Below are positions 50,308 through 59,711 of a stretch of DNA of 64,000 nucleotides, piece after piece (within the stretch, counting starts at the first letter, position 1; each line of letters begins with the position of its first letter). Source of the DNA: Tubulanus polymorphus. Taxonomy: Eukaryota; Nemertea; Palaeonemertea; Tubulaniformes; Tubulanidae. Location of the stretch: positions 3,477,001 through 3,541,000 of the forward strand of contig NC_134025.1 in NCBI RefSeq assembly GCF_964204645.1. Reading direction: 5' to 3'. Below the pieces are notes generated by a model. The model had not been told where the DNA came from. It saw nothing but the letters and a program-made list of their open reading frames with translations, and ran no database searches. The translations under genes were made by a program, and so were the position numbers.

Positions 50308-52495
50308 CTTGACAATTGATTATGACTTATTAAGTTATAGCTCGACAACTACTTAATTTTTCGTCACCTGCTGCTAGAATGAGATTAAAATCAACTTCAT
50401 CATGTTTATCTATGAACGAATGATTAAAGAAAGAATTGCCAACCAAAATAAATCTAGTTTTAAAAGTTTACAAGCCAATTATTACGAACCCGGAAGTGAA
50501 CATGAAATCTCGATTTTGAATTAAAAATGCAATTTATCATTCTCTATTGCAAACTTTAGCTTCAGAAAATTATCCCGAATAAAAATCAACCAAACGTTGA
50601 ATGTAATTACAATATGCATTAATTCTCTATACAGTGATTCATCACTGCAGTAGCCAATAAAATGACATTTTGCAATATATTTTGACCCCACCTTCTTGTT
50701 GATTCAGGACGCCATTAACACAACGCGAACTACGGTGCATTGCAATTAACCTCAGCTTGGGCAACCTCAGCATTGGCTACAGGGTCGAATCCCGAATTTA
50801 GTCGAAAAATAATAGCCCGCACTGATTTCTCATCGTGGTTCAGGGAATGATACCTGGCTGCTAATATATTAGTCTAAGGACTATTTCAACTTGACTTGAG
50901 AGCATATCAGGTGGCTTAGCTCACTCAGTTTTGCCAGTACATACAAGTCTTATTAGGACCAGAAAGCACTGGCTGTCCTTGATTCAAAACATTAATCATA
51001 AGATACCAAAAAGTCTGCATTGAAAGGGGTTCATGAGAGAAAAGATTTGAAATCATGTCTTTAAAATATGTGTCCATGCCTACCAACTGAAGTTGAAGGC
51101 CATGTTAAATTTTCAATGGAGGTCACTTTCGTCACCTTTTCAATGACTAAGACTTTTTGGATATCCCTCCACGCATAAGGGCCATATACAACGGGTACGA
51201 TTAGTTCATGTAACTCATGTAAGTTCATGTAACTCCCAACGGAACTATGAAAGCACCAAACAAGGTACATCAGTATTTTTTACGTGGTAGCCCTAGCGTG
51301 TGGATCCTATCCCGGATGTGTCCTTCAAAATAGTCTCTGATAAGAATTATTTTGGTGAAATCTTTGTGCGCTTCCGAGTGCGCGACATTTAAACCAGCAA
51401 GGCAGAAACCAATTGTCTCTGCTTTGCAGCTATATTTAGTTTTGTTTTTTTCTACCAAGCAGCAAATCTAGGAATCGAATTGAAATGGGAATCAATATGC
51501 GCTATCTGATGCACTGACGCAGAATAATGAAATGAATTTCATTTTCCGGCTCAAATTAGATTTTGATGGATGCTGCGATGGACCCACAAAATCTTTTCGT
51601 ATTTTCAACTGCAATCTCGAAATATGAGACCGCATAAAATGCTTCGATTAATTCTCGAACCAGATGATAAATCGTCCTTTTTTTCAAGTATTAATAGATT
51701 CATAGTGAGTCAAGATGAAATCAACGATCTCGACCACCGCAATGCAGCCGTCAATCAGCAATGCAGCCGTCAAGGTGAACGATTGTTACATGGGCAGTCT
51801 GCTGACTCGATCACATTTCACAGTCCGTCCTTTCACTTCCTTCGATATGTTTCTTCGATTCCTTTGAAGAGCGGGTTCCTCGGTAAAACTGATTCCCCCC
51901 TGGACTTTTTAGCACCGTAAAATATACCGAAAATCGATCAATTTCGGTCATTCTCCGATTTCCACGAATGAAATTGAAAACTATAACCCCCCCCCCCCCA
52001 TTGATGAAGTTCCGCCCAGATGCTTGAATACGGAGAATTTTCACCCCGAAAATGTGGTAGAAGTTTTGAAAATTTTCTACGCGAGTAGGCCTTCTCTCAG
52101 TATCGGACATTTGGAATGCATGGGTACCAGTAACTAATTACTAAAAGTTCCACTTTCGTGGAATCGAAATAATAATAATCATTCATCATCGTCATGACAA
52201 AAAACCGAAAGATAAACTAAAGATGAAATTTCATTGAAAAATGAATAATCATGAAGCGAAAGGTGTTCGGGTGCCGTTGGGACTGAGTAAATTCCCTTGT
52301 CCCAGTCACGAAAGAAAATCATTGATTTTAAACCCTTTGGTTTTTGTCCATTCGACCTTTGCATCAATATCATAGTGATGATCTCGACTTAAAAACGATC
52401 TCATGAATTTATTCATCGTCGGTACTTCGATATCCAGTCCAGATGTCTGGTGATGATAGTTGAGTTAATTCATTGACAATCGAGTGGACCGGTTC
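50308..52495. other. Spacer between the MAGUK and the LicD-family gene
   Basis: Holds the MAGUK 5' leader and probably the LicD promoter. It contains a solo SINE-like arm (50886-51105) and a poly(C) tract near 51985. Open frames at 51570-51920 and 51811-52110 have no recognisable similarity or supporting splice sites. Confidence 0.45.
50886..51105 (+). mobile_element. Solo copy of the SINE-like element found inverted in YARS1
   Basis: Starting at CTTGAGAGCAT and GGTGGCTTAGCTCACTCAG, it matches either arm of the inverted pair at 57993-58462 over about 200 bp (shared AGGACCAGAAAG, AAAAGTCT, GAAAGGGGTTCATGAGAG, TCCATGCCTACCAACTGAAG). The head resembles a tRNA A box, and a B-box-like TTGATTCAAAAC lies about 70 nt inside, suggesting a tRNA-derived SINE. 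Confidence 0.75.
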
Positions 52496-53521
52496 ATGAT
52501 TGACGACGGCATATCGTGTTGCAATTCATCGTCATTAACGATGGTGCGAGGACGATTAAACAGAGTTTCTTTGATAGTTGTATCTGTCATAATAATTTCA
52601 AATTTTACTTTTCTTTGGATTTCCGATATAACTCACAGAGAGTCAAACGATGCATTGACTGCGGATGATGAGAAATCGAGCGAAGACAAAATGGATATTT
52701 TCGTCGATCTAAATGACCTGAAAGCAATCGAAGTACCACAGAACTTAAGAACTTTTGCGACAGGACTTTCGACGGAAGACAGGGTAATCTACTTGTCTCT
52801 CATCTCCGATTTTCATGATATGATGAAAAGTAATAATTTGACGTATCATCTTTATGGAGGTAGTTTACTAGGAGCTTATAGACATCATGGTTTCATACCA
52901 TGGGACGACGATTTCGACGTTCAAATAAACATCACTGATTTGGAGAAATTACGCGCAGTGTTTAAAAATAGGAAACACAATACGCGATTGAAATTGTGGA
53001 GTACAAATATCAATGATGGTGGACATCAGTGGAAAATATTTTATTCGCACATCAAAAGTACGACAAAATTCAAGTGGTCATGGCCATTCATCGATATTTT
53101 TCCGTATTACTACAACGAGACCGTGATCCAAGACGCTGCGCGGTATTCATGGATTATTTTCAACACGTCAGACGTTTTCCCTCTCGTTACGGCGCCTTTC
53201 ATGGGTTTACGACTACCGATCCCAAAAAACTGGAGACGAATTTTAGATAAAACCTATAATCCGTTTCCTCTCTTTAAATACCGAGATATCCGAGAAATAT
53301 GTTCATCTCGATATTGGAGCCATCGATACGAAAAACTGGTGAAAGCAAAGATGGACGTTCCTTGTTACAAATTGAGTGAATATCATCCATTTGTGAATCG
53401 GACATGTATCGGTGAATTGATCACGGAAACGCTTTACATTCGTCATAAACGGTTGCATTCTTGGAGTTACAGGAAAAACAAAGTGAATTCTCCAAGAGAC
53501 GAAACTATTAAATGTCTCTGA
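52496..53521 (+). CDS. LicD/fukutin-related family protein, single-exon type II membrane protein
   Basis: LicD-fold proteins are nucleotidyl- or phosphotransferase-like enzymes acting on glycans or phosphocholine; animal relatives include fukutin and FKRP, which transfer ribitol phosphate in the Golgi. The signature YGGSLLGAYRHHGFIPWDDD, followed by FDV, is at residues 120-142, with the metal-binding DDD run intact. One N-terminal membrane anchor (about residues 25-43, SLIVVSVIIISNFTFLWI) predicts a luminal catalytic domain. Several N-x-S/T sites and cysteines fit a secretory location. I start at the ATG at 52496 (341 residues); the frame is open upstream to a GTG at 52484. It has no introns, unlike every other gene here. 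The exact substrate cannot be read from sequence. Confidence 0.85.
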   Translation: MIDDGISCCNSSSLTMVRGRLNRVSLIVVSVIIISNFTFLWISDITHRESNDALTADDEKSSEDKMDIFVDLNDLKAIEVPQNLRTFATGLSTEDRVIYLSLISDFHDMMKSNNLTYHLYGGSLLGAYRHHGFIPWDDDFDVQINITDLEKLRAVFKNRKHNTRLKLWSTNINDGGHQWKIFYSHIKSTTKFKWSWPFIDIFPYYYNETVIQDAARYSWIIFNTSDVFPLVTAPFMGLRLPIPKNWRRILDKTYNPFPLFKYRDIREICSSRYWSHRYEKLVKAKMDVPCYKLSEYHPFVNRTCIGELITETLYIRHKRLHSWSYRKNKVNSPRDETIKCL

Positions 53522-53592
53522 TTATTCAACTGGTCATACATCGAAAATTCAAGCCTCAAAATCATCTTGTAACGAGGTATTTATCTACATCG

Positions 53593-53613
53593 AATAAAAG
53601 GAATGCAATAAAC
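53593..53613 (+). terminator. Poly(A) signals of the LicD-family gene
   Basis: AATAAA at 53593 and again at 53608, 70 to 90 nt after the stop. Confidence 0.6.
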
Positions 53614-54337
53614 AAGAGTATTTCATTCATTTCGTTTTTAGATTCAAAACAAGGAATTATATCCCGGGAATATCCACCGATTCTGAACGTTGTTCCCCTC
53701 GAGGTCCTCACAGATACGGTTGGTCTCACCATTAGGGAACGATGGAAACAAAACTGCCTTAGGCTTGAAACGGCAAAGAATAAACGGAGTCATCATATAA
53801 TACGGCCATAATTGAAATGTATTTAGAAAGCACATGATTCCTGCACAGTAAATGTATTTGATGTAAAAGGCATATCATTGATCATCAGCAAAACAAATAA
53901 CATCTGTATCCATCCAAACAGGATGATATACCATGAATTTTGATTACAATGAGATTCACTATCCCCATCTCATTTAACAGCTCTTCATATTTTACCCAAT
54001 TCATTGTCGTTTACACTCCTACATTATTAAGTAAATATAGCCTAGATATAAACTAAAAATATCTCAATAACTCAAAATCCATTTACACAATACACTAAAT
54101 ACAGAATCTATACTAGAATTTATAATCAAGAAACAACATTAACACCCAGCCTCGTATAAAAGTCGAAGAATAACAATGGCTGCTGGGTTTTGATTCCACA
54201 GTTGTGACCACTGTATCCCGGACTGAACACCAATCATAGTTTCTTCACGAGGAACCTTTGTCACAAATCGGAATGTGCTCTGCAAGCCGCACACAATAAA
54301 TAAGTAAATAGAAATGTTGCTCGGAAATGTCTAATTA
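53614..54337. other. Spacer between convergent LicD-family and YARS1 genes
   Basis: No recognised gene. A minus-strand frame open from about 54285 to 54141 follows a weak acceptor; see findings. Confidence 0.4.
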
Positions 54338-57254
54338 CTATCTGATCGGTACTCCTGTCAGTGAAGTCGAAGTCACTATTCCTTTATCAGTCATGATCGT
54401 ATTACCGATCCATTCAGCTATCTTCTCATTATTCACACTCATCTCTTTCTGCAATGATAATAAAGGAGAACGTGCCAACGTTTATTCTGAGCATATTATC
54501 CGATACCTAAGCGAACTTGGTAACATATCAAGATTACTTCATGTGATGCCGACAAAAACCATTAGATGGCGCACTAGCTACTCTCTTTTTTCCTCTATAC
54601 CATTGCATGGTTGGAGCGTAAATCAATCTATGCTATCCTAATCTACCGAGTGCAGTGAATATGAACTTACTTGTACAGCTTCCCAAACTTTCTTTTTAGG
54701 GTTAAGCACTTCATCGGGTATTTTATCCATATAACCATCGGCAAACACTTTATCACCCGGAAGAGCCCCTTTTGGTGCATTTAATGGTTCTACTTTCCCT
54801 GATTCCGCACTGCAACGATGAAAGTGAATTATTTGATACAAAATTAATGATTAGCAATTCAGACGTATTTATGTGGAATCTAATTGGAAAATTGCTCTTA
54901 CTCGGAAGCGCATAGCAGCATGGCAGTTGATAGAACACCCTTCATCTTCGCTGGTTTGAGATTACAAAGGAAAACTCCTAAATAACCGTTCAATTCTTCC
55001 ATGGGAACTTTTCCATTAAGTCCACTGACGACTGTTCGTTTTTCATCACCGAGATCTACAGTTTCTATAAACAGGTGGTCCGCCTCAGGATGCTGAAAGA
55101 AGTTCATCAAGATACAATGATTATTTATCATTATTTGAAATATTTTTTGTCGATGAGACAGTCACTCACAATATACCTTTTCAACAGAGGTAATTTTTCC
55201 AACTCGCATGTCTAACCTTCCGATATCTATCTCTTCTTCCGCTATTTAAAGTAGTCAACGCAAATCATTAGAGATGAAACAGTTAATAGTTTTGGATTTG
55301 CCAAAAGATATAAATCATTCTTACTTTTTGCTGGTTTAGGTGGGTATGCTGCTAGAATGAGTTTTTGCAACTCAGGGTCTTCAAAATCTTTTCTAATTGG
55401 CTCCAGCAGCAGATTCAATTTCTTTTCCACGGCAGTCTTTAAATCTCCTGGATGAACTTCCTACATTCAACAAAAGAACAAAGATTAATGTAAACAACTA
55501 AACATGCATAAAATATGAATACTAATTAATACAAACCATTTTCTCAAAAGCTGCTTCTAATTCTTGGTAATTCTTGAAATGCATGTTTCCACCATGTTCT
55601 TCTTTTCTTTCGATTTCAAAATCTGAAATTTTCAACCAACTTTGAACATCTACTTCTTATTCTAATCAATTCAAATAACTTTTCGGAATTCTTTACTAGA
55701 AAAATTACCATTATTTGGAGCGAGTGGAATCAACACTGATTTTACGAATGAAAGGATTCCGTTATCCTGAACATTTCCTGGTTCACAGAAAGCTTTCTTG
55801 ATCTTTCTCTTTACAGCAGCTGGTGGGTCCAATAAATCAATTTTTGAGTCTTCCTCCGATGAACTCATTTTAGCACCAGACAAACCGGGCACTGAATGAA
55901 ATACATGTTTTTCCATAATCATTGATTAAAATCGTTCATTTAATTAATGTCTACAGTTTAATCAAAATGTCACTTAATACACCAACTTACCCATAGGGTT
56001 CATCAAGTGCACTCGTTTTCGGTATCCTAATTTTGGTATGTACTGCAAAAATTGATTCATTTCAATCGAGTTCTTTAAATTTGATAGATGAATTCAATTC
56101 AGAAATCTAATAGAACCCAATTAATTCCCATTATTTTTGCCCGACGAAATTAACCCGATTTATGAGAAATTTGAATTAAACGTACATCTGTGGACCATAT
56201 AGATTAAAATCAGGATTACACTACTTTGAAGTGGGTTTTACTGCATTTACCTGTTCAGCAAATGTGTAAATCTTGCGTTGATCAACGCCACCAAAATGAG
56301 CATCACTGTCCAAATAGACTTCATCCAAAGCCTACAAAATATCAGGTATATGCAGATAATTCAAAAATTAATAGAATTTATGTAGAATCTACTGTAATTT
56401 GTAAATCATCGAACAATTACTTGTAATGTGGGGTAAATCATTCCACTCAATAATGGACGGGCGACTTGCTTTACAACTTCAGCACCAGCTTTCTTAGCGT
56501 CGTGTTCTGTACATATCGATGACATTCTGTAAACATCTAATGTGAATTCTCTGAAAATGAGAATTGAATTTATTTTATCATGATTCCACAATTTTTTTGG
56601 ATAAATGGCAGCAATCTGATCCTTGAAAAATATTGAACTAATAACTGGCATATTGTGAAGATAAACCTATAGTAAAATTGCTCTGTAGTGCTCTATATTC
56701 TTCTACCTCTACTGATGAATTTATATATGAATGTTATTTTCCTATACTGGATTCTCACATGAGATTAAAACTACATCTTTACTTACCTTTTCAACTGAAA
56801 GTCAGAACCCTTAACAAATCTCAGTTTATCCGTGTTGACTCCAATTGATCTCAACATTGATCTGATCAACTTCTCGTAATATTCAGCTCTAAGACTCAAA
56901 AGCTCCCACGGCGCTTTCATATTATCCAGAAAAGCATGCAAGTCAGCAAACAATATGGTGACCTGTTACAAAGAAACGTTTTCAAGAGTAAGAATTTCAT
57001 TTCAAATTATATTTTTTTGACAAAATGTAAATCAATCTTACCTCGCAGTTGGCTCTTAGAAAATCAATAATCTTCACCATAGCCACGAAGTAAGCGATGT
57101 GAGGTCTACCAGTCGTTGCTGTCCCCCAATGGATGCGAAATTCTCTCTCCTTCAAAATAGCTCTCATTCTATCTACACCGAGAACCTCCTGAAGATTTCG
57201 GCAGATTAAATGAACTTTATCATCGACGGTCAACTTCTTCGCATCTTCGGCCAT
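54338..57254 (-). CDS. YARS1: Cytosolic tyrosyl-tRNA synthetase
   Basis: Charges tRNA-Tyr in the cytosol; class I synthetase with the animal C-terminal EMAPII-like tRNA-binding domain. Exons (high to low): 57254-57042, 56962-56787, 56550-56421, 56331-56251, 56042-55991, 55891-55709, 55622-55537, 55460-55325, 55241-55177, 55092-54902, 54809-54671, 54448-54338. The Rossmann core shows [15 protein letters not shown] (HIGH-region equivalent), [10 protein letters not shown] and GGVDQRKI, then the signature [17 protein letters not shown]. The C-terminal domain begins [20 protein letters not shown] and includes RTVVSGL and LCNLKP. The last exon ([12 protein letters not shown] to PIR-stop) aligns with the human tail. 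A non-coding exon ends at 58798 (AAG|GTATGC), so intron 1 is about 1.5 kb. Very secure. Confidence 0.97.
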
Positions 57255-57615
57255 CTTTTTAATCTATAAAGGCAAATTTGATTCTAGCATGTTAGTTAAG
57301 CAAATTATCGTGATATTTCTGTGCACACTAACCACAGCCCACTGCAAACATCAACACTCAAAACTTTATCTCAAAAAAACTTTTTCAAATAACGCCAACA
57401 ACCTAGCAACCTTAAAAATGAAGACAGTCAAAATCCTGAAAATTTCACGCTTTTTCACACTGCTTTCTGCAATATAACATTTTACCGAAGCAAAAAACAC
57501 TCTCTGGGATTCACTCATAAATCCCCAAAAAGTCGCACACAAATAATGGTTTGTTTTCAAAGGGAATTCAACATCAAAAAGCAAATGGTCAAACAAAGTT
57601 CATGAAATCTTTTTC

Positions 57616-57690
57616 CTAAAGACTTCGGGAGGTTAAATGAACCTTTTCATCGATGGTTAAATCTTTTGCTTCTTCGATCATTTTTCTAAT
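57616..57690 (-). pseudogene. YARS1: Decayed duplicate of the YARS1 start exon (copy 2)
   Basis: It keeps the acceptor (TTTACAG), an ATG at 57681 and MIEEAKDLTIDEKVHL, matching [16 protein letters not shown] of the real exon, then stops after TSRSL. Roughly three quarters of bases match over about 80 nt, including the intronic bases before the acceptor. Confidence 0.8.
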
Positions 57691-57814
57691 CTGTAAAGGC
57701 AATCATTTATTAGTAAAAACAATTAACCTAGAGTCCTTATTCTACCTTATCTAATGGTAGAACATTTTAGATTATGCAAAAATTTCAACACAATCACCAA
57801 ATTTCTCATTCTTA

Positions 57815-57887
57815 ATCTTATCAAATGGACCTTTGCTTCAATAGCTGCAATAGCTAATCTCTTTCTTTCTTCAGCCATTTTGGAAAT
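57815..57887 (-). pseudogene. YARS1: Second decayed duplicate of the YARS1 start exon (copy 3)
   Basis: Acceptor TTTACAG, ATG at 57878 and MAEERKRLAIAAIEAKVHLI, related to [17 protein letters not shown] with a short insertion, after which similarity to the synthetase ends. More diverged than copy 2. Confidence 0.7.
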
Positions 57888-57992
57888 CTGTAAAGCAATC
57901 AATGTTGTCAAATTATTACAGAACAGAACTAACTAATATAACAAATCATTTATATTCAATTGCCGTGTTAGTAAGAATTAGTAACTAATATA

Positions 57993-58462
57993 ATTCCGGG
58001 TGGCCTAGCTCAGTCAGTTTTGGTAGTACATACCTGACAAAGGTCTTAGTAGGACCAGAAAGGACAGGCAGTCGACCTTAAACATCGTTTTTTAATCCAC
58101 TTTAAACTGTATTGAAAGATATCCAAAAAGTCTTTATTGAAAGGGGTTCATGAGAGAAAAGAGACTCCATGATTTGAAACTTTAACAATATGTTTCCATG
58201 CCTACCAACTGAAGTTTGGTATGTAGGCATGGAAACATATTGTTAAACTTTCAAATCATGGAGTCAATTCTCTTCATTTAACCCCTTTCAGTGAAGACTT
58301 TTTAGATATCCTTCAATACAGTTTCGACGAATGGATTAAAAAATGATGATTAAGGTCGACTGCCTGTCCTTTCTGGTCCTATTAAGACCTTTATCAGGTA
58401 TGTACTACCAAAAATGAGTGAGCTAGGCCACCCGGAATGCTCTCAAGTCAGGTTGAAATAGA
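57993..58462. mobile_element. Inverted pair of SINE-like elements in YARS1 intron 1
   Basis: Left arm 57993 to about 58210 and right arm about 58222 to 58438 are inverted copies, roughly 85-90% identical by eye, almost touching at the centre (CCATGCCTAC..GTAGGCATGG). Each arm starts with TGGCCTAGCTCAGTCAG (or a variant), like a tRNA A box. Similarity of the right arm to the solo copy at 50886 continues to about 58462. Tail-to-tail insertion of two SINEs is the simplest reading. Confidence 0.85.
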
Positions 58463-58797
58463 CATTAAATATTCAGGCATGTACAATATCTACATTCATT
58501 ATACATTTCAAAAGATTTTCGATATTACAACACTTAAAAATTTGTAAAAATTAACATATACTAATTAGATGATTAGGTGATGATTATACTGATCATTTCG
58601 AGTTCTGCATTCATACATTACGGTAGGTGTAAAACTTGACGTTTTACATCGGTACTTAGTTTAACCTAAAAACCGGCAGAAAATCTACCAACACATGTTG
58701 GTCGTAAAATCGACCAATTAGTTATTACTTAGCATCTATATCAAATTCTGATGTTAGGAAATAAAGTAAAATGTGAGAAATCGTGGAAAATGCATAC

Positions 58798-58870
58798 CTT
58801 TCGGTCGCGCGTTGATGAGAACAAACGAGCTAAAAGATGATGAAACGACAATACAGAACGTGAAACTCAA
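58798..58870 (-). promoter_or_regulatory. YARS1: YARS1 untranslated first exon and divergent promoter area with AGPAT3
   Basis: CpG-containing segment ending in a consensus donor AAG|GTATGC at 58798 on the minus strand. It is the only good donor upstream of the YARS1 start exon in that region. The AGPAT3-like gene begins in the opposite direction within about 0.9 kb. The upstream limit is a guess. Confidence 0.5.
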
Positions 58871-59711
58871 CCCGGAAGTGAGGTAACGCTATTTACCGGA
58901 AAATAATATCATTTCCAATCCAAGTCCAAACCCAAGAAAAGGCGTATTCATTTATCGGTTCAACTTATTCGCATATATCAGATATTTAAAATGAAATATA
59001 TTGAGGCTCTGCTTGTGTATGAGAATATTGCAAATTTATGAAAAATGAATGTTCACAAATAATCTTTAAAAATAAGGATTTTATCCGCATTTTAGCTTTA
59101 CCCATTGAACCCGGAAATAAATACATTTTTATTGAGCTATTATTATTTAAAAAAAACTAAAATCTTAGCCATAAACTGTAAACATCATAAAACTACCCAA
59201 ACTGCAGTGACCCACCCTCATGAATCTACGATTACGACATGGTGAGATATGAAATACAATAGGCCTACTGTCAAACTAATGAATAATCAGATTTCAATTT
59301 TCTTTCCTTCTTCCATATGTGTAATAATGTACAGTTTCATCCAAAAATACTTCCCTGCTCGCCTCAGACACTCATTTTGTCGTATTACTCATTTTGTCGT
59401 ATTAATCCTTGAGTTTACTATAGTCCTATATATAATCCCTTGATGAATGTGAAGGCTTATCTACAGAGACATTACAAAGACGTGGGCAGTGGCCCTTTCG
59501 AAAGAGGTTTATTTTTTCCTGAGCGGCTGCGAGCAGCATCCTGCAAACTTACTAAAATCTGCTGAATATAAGTTTTATGATAAGATATCTGAAGTTGATA
59601 AGTCCTGGTACTGCGATAAGGTTCTGAAAGATTGATTGAAATTTATAGATTTAATTAGAGATATCATCATTATAATTTCAGGCATCATTTTGGAGTCATT
59701 TTCAACAATGG
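58871..59711. other. Spacer and unresolved first exon of the AGPAT3-like gene
   Basis: AT-rich, no recognised protein. An acceptor ATTTCAG at about 59680 precedes the first recognised AGPAT3-like segment, so an upstream exon is expected here. Confidence 0.4.

Noticed and set aside
52484-52495. Start of the LicD-family protein at 52484
   Set aside because: The codon there is GTG; the first ATG in frame is 52496.
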